Source: Colwellia hornerae
GTDB taxonomy: Bacteria; Pseudomonadota; Gammaproteobacteria; Enterobacterales; Alteromonadaceae
Direction of reading: 5' to 3'
DNA length: 64,000 nt
Assembly (NCBI RefSeq): GCF_007954355.1
Contig: NZ_VOLR01000024.1
Coordinates: 1 to 64,000 of the forward strand
A program made the position numbers and the translations under genes. The notes below the pieces were generated by a model, which saw only the letters and a list, made by a program, of their open reading frames with translations, ran no database searches and was not told the DNA's origin. This document shows, in pieces, positions 9,167-18,030 of this stretch (position 1 is its first letter; the number at the start of each line of letters is the position of its first letter).

Positions 9167-12016
9167 TTGAAAAAATGGAGCATTCCACTGCTATTAACTT
9201 GTTTAGCAGCATGTGAACAAACCGCGCCAACTACCACCATGGCTGAAGTGACATTACCAACAGGTGTTAATTTTGTTGAGCAAGTAATGGCAGCAGCGGG
9301 TAAAACTGTTATTCCTTATCAAAAATATACCTTAAGTAATGGTTTGACGGTTATTCTTCATCAAGATGCTTCTGATCCCTTAGTCCATGTTGACATGACC
9401 TATCACGTTGGCTCTGCTCGCGAAGAGTTAGGTAAGTCAGGTTTTGCTCATTTTTTCGAACATATGATGTTTCAAGGTTCTGAAAACGTAGCCGACGAAC
9501 AGCATTTTAAATTAATAACTGAAGCTGGAGGTACCTTAAATGGGACAACTAACGGCGATCGAACTAATTATTTTCAAACGGTTCCAGCTAACCAACTAGA
9601 AAAAATGTTGTGGTTAGAGTCTGACCGTATGGGCTTTTTGGTTGATGCGGTAACGCAAGAAAAATTTGAAGTTCAACGTGAAACTGTAAAAAATGAAAGA
9701 GGACAAAGTTATGATAATCGTCCTTACGGTTTATTAGGCGAGAGAGTTGCCGAAGCGTTATATCCGGCAGGTCACCCTTATTCATGGCAAACCATTGGTT
9801 ACTTAGAAGATCTAGACCGCGTAAATGTTAACGACCTAAAGGCCTTTTTCTTAAAATGGTATGGCCCAAATAACGCAACCTTAACCATAGGTGGTGATAT
9901 TGACGCGAAAGAAACGTTAGCCTTAGTGGAACAGTATTTCGGATCTATCCCACGCGGACCTGAAATCGCTATGCCTGAAAAACCTACATTTACTATTAAC
10001 GAAGATCGTTATATTTCCATGGAAGATAATGTCCATTTACCTTTAGTGTATATGTCTTACCCAACAGTTTCTGTTCGCCATGCAGATGAAGCTCCACTTG
10101 ATGTTTTATCCAGTATTTTAGGTGGTGGTAAAACATCTTTGCTTTATAAAAACTTAGTGAAAAATCAATTAGCGGTTCAAGCTTCAGTGGGACATCCCTG
10201 TGCAGAATTAGCGTGTACCTTTACTTTATTAGCGTTACCACACCCCGCTTCAGGAAAAACATTAGCAGATATAGAAAAAGTGATTCGCGACAGCTTAGTT
10301 GAATTTGAAGAGCGTGGCGTGGAAGACGACGATCTAGCGAAAGTTAAAGCGAGTATGGAGGCAAGCTTTATCTTTGGTTTACAAAGTGTTTCGGGCAAAG
10401 TGAGTACACTTGCGGCTAATCAAACATTTAAGGGCGATCCAAATTATATTGAAAAAGATATCGCACGTTATGCCAATGTTACTAAGGCCGATGTTATGCG
10501 GGTCTTTAAAAAGTATATTAAAGGCCAACATGGGGTGATCATGAGCATAGTGCCTAAAGGTAAACTTGATTTAATTGCCGCGCAAGACAATTTTATTCCT
10601 GCACCGCGCAGTAAAGGCCAAGCATCTAAAACCTCAGCGGAGAGTTTAGTGGTGCGCAAAGCTAGCGATAACTTTGATCGCAGTAAAATGCCAACCTCAG
10701 GTGCCAATAAATCTGTAGCAGTGCCACAGATGTGGAACAAAACTTTAGCCAATGGTATTAAAGTCTTGGGTACGCAAAGCATTGAAACCCCAACAACATC
10801 ATTATTGTTAAAAATACCTGCAGGTCACTACTACTCTGAGAAAGATAAAGCGGGTGTTGTTTCGTTACTTGCTAGTGCATTAAATGAGTCGACCACTAAA
10901 CGTAGTGCCGAAGAAATGAGCAATGAATTACAAAAATTAGGTAGCTCAATCGCTATCTATGCAGGTAATCAATACTTGAATATTAATGTCAGTACCTTAA
11001 CCAAAAACCTTGATGCGACGATGGTACTGGTTAATGAAAAATTAATGCACCCAGCATTCATTGAAGCAGAGTTTTCACGTAACAAAAGTAATGCTATTCA
11101 GGGCGCGATTAATAGTAAGAAAGATGCAGGTTATTTAGCCTCAACAGCTTATCGTCAATTATTGCAAGCTGACAACATTGCTGCAACATCAAGCCAAGGT
11201 ACTGAGCAAAGTCTTAATAATATTACCTTAGCGGATGTTAAAGCCTTCTACCAACAGCAAGTAAAACCCAGCGATAGTCAGTTAATAGTCGTTTCAGACC
11301 TGAAAGAAAAAGCGTTAATTAAATCACTTAACGTCTTTTCTACCTGGCAAGGTAAAGGAACAAGCTTAGTGTTAACACTGGCTAAACCTGAAACAAAAGC
11401 GGGTGTTATTTATTTAGTAAATAAAGAAGGCGCAGCACAATCAGCGATTCGCATTGGTAAACGCTCTATGACCCAAGATATTGTCGGTGAGTATTACAAG
11501 TCTTATTTAATGAACTTCACTTTAGGTGGTGCATTTAATAGTCGTATAAACTTAAATCTTCGTGAAGATAAAGGCTACACCTATGGCGCACGTTCTGGTT
11601 TTAGTGCTGACAAATTTTCTGGTACGTTTACCGCTTCTGCTGAAGTTCGTGCTGATGTGACCGATAAGTCAATTGTTGAATTTGTTAGCGAGATAAAAGG
11701 CTATCGCGAGCAAGGCATTACCGCGGAAGAATTAAGTTTTATGCGTAATTCAATTAACCAAAGAGATGCGTTGAAATATGAAACACCACGGGCAAAATTA
11801 GGTTTCTTAGCACAAATCCTAGAATACGACTTAAAGCCAAGTTTTGTGCAAGAACGAGCTGAGATTGTTGAAACAATCAGTGCCGAGGAAATCAATGAGC
11901 TAGCGAAGAAACACTTAAACTTAGCAGAAATGTTAATGGTTGTTGTTGGTGACGCTAAAACATTGAAACCCCAACTGAAAGCATTAGGTTATGAAGTGAT
12001 TGATTACGAAATCTAA
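9167..12016 (+). CDS. M16 family zinc peptidase, lipoprotein
   Basis: A 949-residue insulinase/pitrilysin-like peptidase with two M16 halves. The inverted zinc motif HFFEH (His95, Glu98, His99) and the downstream ETVKNERGQS glutamate are present in the first half. The second half (from about 520) has no HxxEH and should be the non-catalytic partner domain, as is usual for the long two-domain form. The start is TTG at 9167 with an AAGGAG site 7 bases ahead. The N-terminus is a lipoprotein signal with lipobox LAAC (Cys16), so the enzyme is anchored in the envelope and probably trims periplasmic peptides. It is transcribed alone and ends at a good terminator. Confidence 0.93.
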   Translation: MKKWSIPLLLTCLAACEQTAPTTTMAEVTLPTGVNFVEQVMAAAGKTVIPYQKYTLSNGLTVILHQDASDPLVHVDMTYHVGSAREELGKSGFAHFFEHMMFQGSENVADEQHFKLITEAGGTLNGTTNGDRTNYFQTVPANQLEKMLWLESDRMGFLVDAVTQEKFEVQRETVKNERGQSYDNRPYGLLGERVAEALYPAGHPYSWQTIGYLEDLDRVNVNDLKAFFLKWYGPNNATLTIGGDIDAKETLALVEQYFGSIPRGPEIAMPEKPTFTINEDRYISMEDNVHLPLVYMSYPTVSVRHADEAPLDVLSSILGGGKTSLLYKNLVKNQLAVQASVGHPCAELACTFTLLALPHPASGKTLADIEKVIRDSLVEFEERGVEDDDLAKVKASMEASFIFGLQSVSGKVSTLAANQTFKGDPNYIEKDIARYANVTKADVMRVFKKYIKGQHGVIMSIVPKGKLDLIAAQDNFIPAPRSKGQASKTSAESLVVRKASDNFDRSKMPTSGANKSVAVPQMWNKTLANGIKVLGTQSIETPTTSLLLKIPAGHYYSEKDKAGVVSLLASALNESTTKRSAEEMSNELQKLGSSIAIYAGNQYLNINVSTLTKNLDATMVLVNEKLMHPAFIEAEFSRNKSNAIQGAINSKKDAGYLASTAYRQLLQADNIAATSSQGTEQSLNNITLADVKAFYQQQVKPSDSQLIVVSDLKEKALIKSLNVFSTWQGKGTSLVLTLAKPETKAGVIYLVNKEGAAQSAIRIGKRSMTQDIVGEYYKSYLMNFTLGGAFNSRINLNLREDKGYTYGARSGFSADKFSGTFTASAEVRADVTDKSIVEFVSEIKGYREQGITAEELSFMRNSINQRDALKYETPRAKLGFLAQILEYDLKPSFVQERAEIVETISAEEINELAKKHLNLAEMLMVVVGDAKTLKPQLKALGYEVIDYEI

Positions 12017-12047
12017 TCTCACGTTGTGCTCTTTGAGTCATTGATAT

Positions 12048-12079
12048 AAAGCCTTAGCGATAAACGTTAAGGCTTTTTT
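12048..12079 (+). terminator. Terminator after the M16 peptidase gene
   Basis: A 9-bp stem, AAAGCCTTA with TAAGGCTTT (12048-12056, 12068-12076), with a T-tract. Confidence 0.8.
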
Positions 12080-12096
12080 ATGTTCAGGATTAACGG

Positions 12097-12572
12097 TATG
12101 TCGCGGTGCCATGGATGGCAAGGAGCGACGATGTTCAGGATGAACGGTCATGACAGCTCTTAGGCATCCATGCCTTCGCTGCATTAGTGCCTCCTGCACG
12201 TCATTTTTGTTCCAGACAAATCATAAGTACCTACATCCATGTAGGCAATGTCGCGGTGCCATGGCCGTTTTTTGACATCCATGTCATCACGGCATTAGTA
12301 CTTCCCTATACGTCGATGGCAAGGAGCGACGATGTTCAGGATGGCCTTTCTCAGACTTCCTGTCTTTCAAGGCATTAGTACATCCATGTACGTCAATGGT
12401 CATGACAGCTCTTAGGCATCCATGCCTTCGCTGCATTAGTGCCCCCTGCACGTCATTTTGTTCCAGACAAATTATAGTCCCTACATCCATGTAGGCAATG
12501 TCGCGGTGCCGTGGCCATTTTTTTGACATCCATGTCATCACTGCATTAGTACATCCATGTACGTCGATGGCA
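12097..12572. repeat. Modular intergenic repeat with CATCCATG stem-loops
   Basis: The region holds one 252-bp unit (12148-12399) followed by a second, partial copy (12400-12572) that is about 95% identical where they overlap. A remnant of a third lies in front. Within the units are eight short palindromes, all centred on CATCCATG. They come in four kinds with different but always matching flanks: AGG/CCT (12162-12175, 12414-12427), CCTA/TAGG (12230-12245, 12480-12495), TGA/TCA (12273-12286, 12524-12537) and GTA/TAC (12378-12391, 12549-12562). The words GCATTAGT and GTCGCGGTGCC recur between them. Reading frames through this block are by-products of the repeat, and no gene is visible. Confidence 0.85.
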
Positions 12573-12748
12573 AAGAGCGAGACGGTGAATAGACACGGAG
12601 TTGAAACTCACTCATAAGTTGTTAAGGCTGAATGAGCTGTAATGATCACTTTGTGCGCACTGCCAACAGCAGCGTTTATAATATTAACCTCCTAAACAGT
12701 TTACAGTGAAAAATTAACTCATAACGGGAATGAACTTGCATATGATTG

Positions 12749-12777
12749 TTCACATATCATAAATAAACTCTTATAAT
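12749..12777 (+). promoter_or_regulatory. Promoter of the Cys-rich gene and TonB receptor
   Basis: A -35 TTCACA (12749-12754), a 17-base spacer and a -10 TATAAT (12772-12777), about 30 bases ahead of the Cys-rich gene. The -10 and its flanks resemble a Zur half-consensus, but most of the match comes from the -10 itself, so I do not call an operator. Confidence 0.6.
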
Positions 12778-12805
12778 ACAATGCGTATTGTGTTTAGAGG
12801 TTTAT

Positions 12806-13180
12806 ATGTTAAAAGCAGTTTCAAGAATTTTTGTTATAGCGATGATGCTGGTCGCCTTTGTCGGGCAAGCAATCACCTTTAATACCTCTATGTCTTGTGA
12901 AACTTCAGTTAACTCTCTATCTTCTAACGCCAGTGAACGAGTAAAGCATTATGATTTAAACACCCTTGATACCGTTAGCCTAGAAGATTGCTGCGGTATT
13001 GAATGTTGCGGTGTTAATTGCACTTGTATTGTTAATGCATGTTCATCATCTGTATATTTTAATACGGTAGTTAACTCAGCTAAAACAGCTGTTTTAGCTG
13101 AGGTTTTTTATATGCAACAATCTGAACAGGCAAAATTTATTTCTCCGTTACTTTATCGCCCTCCCATTTTTACCTCATAA
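12806..13180 (+). CDS. Secreted Cys-rich protein, possible metal-responsive partner
   Basis: A 124-residue product starting at ATG 12806 behind a GAGG site (an in-frame TTG 18 bases upstream lacks one). An N-terminal hydrophobic stretch (about 7-24) looks like a signal peptide. A cluster of seven cysteines follows in LEDCCGIECCGVNCTCIVNAC (about residues 66-86). I do not recognise a named family with certainty. Its size, signal and cysteine cluster ahead of a metal-type TonB receptor recall the CopL-like proteins that accompany copper systems. The gap to the receptor is 95 bases with no terminator, so both are probably in one operon. Confidence 0.7.
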   Translation: MLKAVSRIFVIAMMLVAFVGQAITFNTSMSCETSVNSLSSNASERVKHYDLNTLDTVSLEDCCGIECCGVNCTCIVNACSSSVYFNTVVNSAKTAVLAEVFYMQQSEQAKFISPLLYRPPIFTS

Positions 13181-13275
13181 GCACTGAGCACACCAAAAAT
13201 TGTACAATTTATAACTTTTCAAGTTGATCAGCGCCATTGTGCTGAATGATTATTAAGTCATACCCGAGGTAAAAA

Positions 13276-15273
13276 ATGTTTAGAAAGTCATTAAAAACGG
13301 CAGTAGCAATACTGTTGATACCTGCGTTTGCTTACGCGAATGAAAATAACAATGTTCACGGTCACGATAAAAAACAAGAGCACCATGAGCATCACGATAA
13401 CAAGATTGAAAAAATTCAAGTAAACGCTTCTCGTTTAGGGCGTATCGTCACCGAGTCGGCAACACGAACCGAAATTATTAACGGCGAAGAAATACAAGAA
13501 AAAGCGCTAATGCGCCCAGGTAATATTTCTATGTTAGTGGCTGAAACCGGTGGTGTTAGAGTGCAAACCACTTCGCCGGCGTTAGGAAGTTCTAATATTC
13601 GACTGCAAGGAATGTATGGCCGTTATACACAGCTGTTAAGTGATGGCCTACCTTTATACGGTGGTCAAACCGCTTCAATTGGCCTGTTACAAATTCCACC
13701 TACAGACCTTGCCAATGTTGAAATAATTAAAGGGTCTGCTTCTTCTCTTTATGGTGGCTCAGCACTTGGTGGGGTGATCAATCTAATTTCACGCACGCCA
13801 GCAGATGTTTATGAAGGCGAAGTGTTAGTCAATGCTACCTCTAAAAACGGTCAAGATATTACTTCGTACTTTGCATCACCGTTAACTAACACCTTAAGTG
13901 CATCAGTAACTGCCGGAATACATCATCAAGAAGAACAAGACTTAGATGATGATGGCTGGATCGATTTGGCTGGCTACGAAAGGCATAGTGTCCGCCCTCG
14001 TTTCTATTGGCAGGACGACAATGGTGCAAATCTTTACCTTACCTTGGGGGCAATGAAGGAACAAAGGGATGGTGGCACTTTAGGTGAGGCTACTTTACCT
14101 GATGGTAATAAGTTTCCTCAAACACAGGATACCCTTAGAACTGATGTTGGCTTTATATACGACCGTCCATTAGGAGAGGTGATGTCTATTAATGTCCGTG
14201 GCTCTGCAATGAAACAAAACCACGCGCATGAATTTGGTCCTGTTCAAGAAGACGACAGCCACACAAGTAGCCTTATTGAGTCGAGTGTATCAGGGTATTC
14301 TGATAAAGCGGCATGGCTAGTTGGCTTAGCACTTCAGTCTGAAAAGTTCGAATCTGATACCTTTTCTGAATTTAATTATTCTTATCAAGTGCCTGGTCTA
14401 TTCTCGCAACTAGATTATGAAGTAAGTGATGATATTTCTATGTCGCTTAGTGCACGCGCTGACTGGCATAATGAATATGGCACGCAAGTAAGCCCTCGAA
14501 TTTCATTATTGTACCGCCCAGAAAACTGGACGGTTAGAGGGGCATATGGACAAGGTTTTTTCGCGCCAAGTCCTTTCATTGAAGATATTGATGAAGCAGG
14601 TTTATCTCGTCTTGCGCCGCTAGAAAATCTTGATGAGGAACGTGCATCTACCGCTTCTATAGATATTAGCTATGTGCTGGACAGCGTAGAAACTAGCCTG
14701 ACATTATTTGCATCAGATATTGAAAACGTTACCGAATTAGAGGTCATTAATCGTGTTGATGAAGCGTTGGGGAAACAAGTTCATATCGTAAATACTGCGG
14801 GTGAAAGTAAAATTAGTGGTGCTGAATTATTATTACGCTATCGCTGGCGAGATATTAAATTTACCGGTAGCTATTTATATACAGACGCGACTAAAGAAAG
14901 GGATTCTGACTTTGCCCGAGTACCCTTAGCGTTGACCCCTAAACATTCTGCTGGCCTAGTTGTAATGTGGGAAGAGCATGGCAGTCATATGGTAGGGTTT
15001 GAAGCTTACTATACGGGTACTCAGCAACTTGAAAACAATCCGTACCGAGAGCGAAGCAGCCCTTATTGGCACTTAGGGCTATTAGGTCAAATTACCATCG
15101 GACAAGTAAGCTTTTTTGTTAATGCTGAAAACTTGTTAAATGTGCGACAAACTAAGGAAGACTCTTTAGTGTTGCCTGAACAAGCACCTAGCGGTCGATG
15201 GACAACAAACATTTGGTCAAGAAACGATGGTTTTACTGTTAATGCTGGTTTACGTTTTAAATTTGGCGGATAA
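13276..15273 (+). CDS. TonB-dependent receptor with His-rich N-terminus (metal uptake)
   Basis: A 665-residue outer-membrane receptor. The signal peptide (about 1-21, ending AYA) is followed by a His/Asp/Glu-rich stretch, VHGHDKKQEHHEHHD (about 27-41), before the TonB box region. The plug domain comes next (about 50-170, with the classic NVEIIKGSASSLYGGSALGGVINL), and then a 22-strand type barrel ending in aromatic FKFGG. The His-rich segment and the upstream Cys-rich protein point to zinc or copper rather than siderophores. Length and plug motif resemble ZnuD/OprC-like receptors. A GAGG ribosome site lies 8 bases before the ATG. The metal is not decided by the sequence. Confidence 0.88.
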   Translation: MFRKSLKTAVAILLIPAFAYANENNNVHGHDKKQEHHEHHDNKIEKIQVNASRLGRIVTESATRTEIINGEEIQEKALMRPGNISMLVAETGGVRVQTTSPALGSSNIRLQGMYGRYTQLLSDGLPLYGGQTASIGLLQIPPTDLANVEIIKGSASSLYGGSALGGVINLISRTPADVYEGEVLVNATSKNGQDITSYFASPLTNTLSASVTAGIHHQEEQDLDDDGWIDLAGYERHSVRPRFYWQDDNGANLYLTLGAMKEQRDGGTLGEATLPDGNKFPQTQDTLRTDVGFIYDRPLGEVMSINVRGSAMKQNHAHEFGPVQEDDSHTSSLIESSVSGYSDKAAWLVGLALQSEKFESDTFSEFNYSYQVPGLFSQLDYEVSDDISMSLSARADWHNEYGTQVSPRISLLYRPENWTVRGAYGQGFFAPSPFIEDIDEAGLSRLAPLENLDEERASTASIDISYVLDSVETSLTLFASDIENVTELEVINRVDEALGKQVHIVNTAGESKISGAELLLRYRWRDIKFTGSYLYTDATKERDSDFARVPLALTPKHSAGLVVMWEEHGSHMVGFEAYYTGTQQLENNPYRERSSPYWHLGLLGQITIGQVSFFVNAENLLNVRQTKEDSLVLPEQAPSGRWTTNIWSRNDGFTVNAGLRFKFGG

Positions 15274-15409
15274 AACCACACTAGATTAGTATAACGATTT
15301 GTTGAATTGACTCTATTGTATTAAGGGTTTTAGGGGGAATTAGTTTTAGTTACCCCCTAATTCCAAAAACTGGTGTCTTCTGTTGTCTTAAAATGATCAC
15401 GTTAGGGAT

Positions 15410-15460
15410 CTGTGCCTCTATACGCGTCGATGAATATTCATGGCAAAGAGTGACACTGTT
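15410..15460. repeat. Remnant of the CATCCATG repeat family
   Basis: The segment around 15418-15456 matches the end of the 12-kb repeat unit (CGTCGATG then ATGGCAAAGAG), but the join contains a small palindrome, TGAATATTCA. It shows that pieces of this repeat are dispersed, always between genes. Confidence 0.55.
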
Positions 15461-15542
15461 CCTACCTTTATTGTGGCTGAGTATAGTCAGCTCAGCTTAA
15501 TCCTGTCACAATAAATATTCTGCTTATCCGTGTTTAAAAAAT

Positions 15543-16016
15543 ATGAAACGAAGTAACTACATTACCCGAACAGGCTGGGATCGCTTAGATAAAGAACTAA
15601 AGTATTTATGGAAGGAAGAGCGTCCTCTCATCACTAAATCGGTCTCTGAAGCGGCTGCTCAAGGCGATCGAAGTGAAAATGCAGAATACATTTATGGTAA
15701 AAGGCGTTTGCGTGAAATTGACCGACGGGTGAGGTTTTTAGTTAAGCGTACCGAAGACTTAACGATTGTTTATTATGACCCTAAACAAGAAGGTAAAGTC
15801 TACTTTGGTGCCTGGGTCTCGTTAATTAATGAAGACGATAAAGAAGTCATCTATCGAGTAGTTGGCCCTGATGAATGGGACGTTAAAAAAGGGGAGATAA
15901 GCCTGGATTCACCCATGGCAAGAGCATTAATAGGTAAGCGTGTTGATGACGAAGTGGTAGTACAGACTCCCGAAGGTGAGCGCGTTTTTGATATAATAAA
16001 AATTTGGTATAAGTAA
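15543..16016 (+). CDS. greB: Transcription elongation factor GreB
   Basis: A 157-residue Gre factor (E. coli GreB 158). It inserts a coiled coil into the RNA polymerase secondary channel and triggers cleavage of backtracked RNA. The coiled-coil tip carries the acidic pair in GDRSENAEYIYGKRRLREID (about residues 41-60), and the KR-rich second helix distinguishes GreB from GreA. The C-terminal FKBP-like domain is complete (to residue 157). The ribosome site before the ATG is poor, but the start gives the conserved MKRSNYITRTGW N-terminus. Confidence 0.96.
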   Translation: MKRSNYITRTGWDRLDKELKYLWKEERPLITKSVSEAAAQGDRSENAEYIYGKRRLREIDRRVRFLVKRTEDLTIVYYDPKQEGKVYFGAWVSLINEDDKEVIYRVVGPDEWDVKKGEISLDSPMARALIGKRVDDEVVVQTPEGERVFDIIKIWYK

Positions 16017-16291
16017 TCAGCACACAAAAGTACTAAGGCTTGTCTAGCTTGCGCGATCTATTGTTCTAATGCTAGCCTGGCTAAGAGTTTTGCGCTTAAT
16101 AACAGTTTACATTTTTCTTCACTAGAACGTAAATAGTTCAATAATGACTGTTGTTGTAATATTAAGGTCGCTTAATTTTACGTATTATTCAGCTAACTTT
16201 TATTTAAATCTGCTATATTTAGTTGATATTGTTGATTTTGTCGTTTTTATAACTAGAATGCTAAGATAACAAATTCATATAAAAGGATGTA

Positions 16292-17830
16292 ATGATGACA
16301 AGACAAAAGCAATCGACAATTGATGAAGAAGTTAATTTTGAACATGGGGTCGAATTAATTTCAACAACAAATAAAAAAGGTGTCATTACCTATGCAAACC
16401 CAGACTTTTGTAGAATTGCCGGTTTCTCCCTTGCTGAACTTGTTGGACAAAATCATAGTATTGTTAGGCACCCAGACATGCCTAAGGCTGCCTTTAAAGA
16501 TTTATGGACTAATTTAGAATCTGCTTTACCTTGGCGAGGTGTTGTTAAGAATCGCTGTAAAGATGGTCGTTATTACTGGGTCGATGCTTTTATTACCCCT
16601 GTTTTTGAGTCAGGTCAGCTAGTTGGTTTTCAATCGGTAAGAACCCGCTTAGACGAGAAAACTAAAAATAATGCAATATTGTCTTATCAAGCACTCCAAT
16701 CAGGTAAGTCGTTAAATAAGTGGTACGAAAATGCCAAGGTTAAAAATGTAGCCTATTTTGGCGCGAGTATAGCGACACTAATCAGTGCCCTTTATTACCC
16801 ATACATGATGTTTTTATTACCTTTATTACCCTTTGTAACCTATAAAAATGAACTTATAGATACGCCTAAATATTTTAAAAAACTCAGCAAAGAATATGAC
16901 AGTCTTTCACGGCTAATTTATTGTGGAAGCAAATCGCAAGGCATTGCTGATTTTCATTTGAAAATAGCTGAAGGTAAAATCAAAACAATTCTAGGCCGTA
17001 TTACTGACAGTAGTAATTTACTCAGTGCTGGTGCTAGTAATCTTGAGCAAGCAGCCCGAATAGCGAAAGAAGGTGTTGAACAAGAAACGGCTGAATTACA
17101 TCAAGTTGCAACCGCTGTCGAAGAAATGGTTGCGACGATCGATGAGGTCGCGCAGAACACCACATTCACCTCACAAAAAGTTAATCAAGCACATTCAGAT
17201 TGCAAAATTGCCACAAAGGCCATGCACACCACCATGGCAAAAGTAAATGTATTGGCTGAAGAAGTCGCTAACTCGGCGTCTTCGGCAACAGAGCTCGCCA
17301 GTGAAATTGAAAAAGTTGGCAGCATAATGCATGAAATACAGGGTATTGCTGACCAAACAAATTTATTAGCGCTCAATGCGGCAATCGAAGCTGCACGGGC
17401 TGGAGAACATGGTAGAGGTTTTTCGGTGGTGGCCGATGAAGTTAGGGCATTATCAAGTAGAACCCATGCGGCAACAGAGCAAATTCAAAGCTCAATATCC
17501 GAAATGCAAAATACACTTTTATCATGGGTGCAAACCATGACAAAAGGAAAAGAGTCTGCCGATAGTTGTGTAGAAAAAGCGACAGAAGCTCATGATGTTG
17601 TTGATAAAGTGTATTCGCTGATCACTGATATTTCTGATTTAGCCATACAAATTTCTACGGCATCAGAGGAGCAAAGTATGGTTTCTCAAGAAATCAGCCG
17701 TAATATCATTAATATCAGCGATGCCTCTCAAAATAATCTTCATCAAACCAATACTGTTGAAAGTGAGACCGTGAACATTAAAAAAAGAGCAAATGCGCTT
17801 AGCGCTTTAGGGCAAGCATTTAATGGTTAG
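16292..17830 (+). CDS. PAS-domain chemoreceptor, Aer-like
   Basis: A 512-residue chemotaxis transducer with an N-terminal cytoplasmic PAS domain (about 20-125, with [35 protein letters not shown], typical of Aer-like PAS folds that may hold FAD or haem). A hydrophobic hairpin at about 150-182 and the MCP signalling region follow (tip [23 protein letters not shown], about 348-372). There is no periplasmic domain, so it likely senses an internal cue such as redox state. AAAGGA precedes two possible ATGs, at 16292 and 16295. I kept the first. Confidence 0.94.
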   Translation: MMTRQKQSTIDEEVNFEHGVELISTTNKKGVITYANPDFCRIAGFSLAELVGQNHSIVRHPDMPKAAFKDLWTNLESALPWRGVVKNRCKDGRYYWVDAFITPVFESGQLVGFQSVRTRLDEKTKNNAILSYQALQSGKSLNKWYENAKVKNVAYFGASIATLISALYYPYMMFLLPLLPFVTYKNELIDTPKYFKKLSKEYDSLSRLIYCGSKSQGIADFHLKIAEGKIKTILGRITDSSNLLSAGASNLEQAARIAKEGVEQETAELHQVATAVEEMVATIDEVAQNTTFTSQKVNQAHSDCKIATKAMHTTMAKVNVLAEEVANSASSATELASEIEKVGSIMHEIQGIADQTNLLALNAAIEAARAGEHGRGFSVVADEVRALSSRTHAATEQIQSSISEMQNTLLSWVQTMTKGKESADSCVEKATEAHDVVDKVYSLITDISDLAIQISTASEEQSMVSQEISRNIINISDASQNNLHQTNTVESETVNIKKRANALSALGQAFNG

Positions 17831-17872
17831 GATGATGTTCGATGCCTTGGCTATAAAAAAAAGACAAGATAC

Positions 17873-17899
17873 AGCCATTTTTTATGGTTAAAAATGGCT
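17873..17899. terminator. Hairpin between convergent signalling genes
   Basis: A 10-bp perfect stem (17873-17882 with 17890-17899, arm AGCCATTTTT) lies 43 bases after the chemoreceptor stop and before the convergent GGDEF-EAL gene. On the minus strand it leads after a short gap into a T-rich run. Confidence 0.45.
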
Positions 17900-18030
17900 T
17901 CGAATGCCCCCCTTAAAATTCACCCTATTATTGAAGGCTGGTAATCTTTGCTCGCCAATTAGAGTCATCGACACTAGGCATTGATTTAACTAAAGTAGAC
18001 AGACAAAAATCAGCAAACGCGATCAATATA

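Noticed and set aside
12187-12541. Reading frames on both strands in the 12-kb intergenic region
   Set aside because: They follow the repeat modules and have no ribosome sites; such frames recur wherever the repeat occurs.
12770-12782. Zur box over the promoter of the Cys-rich gene
   Set aside because: The match (about 10 of 13 positions) is mostly the -10 TATAAT itself.
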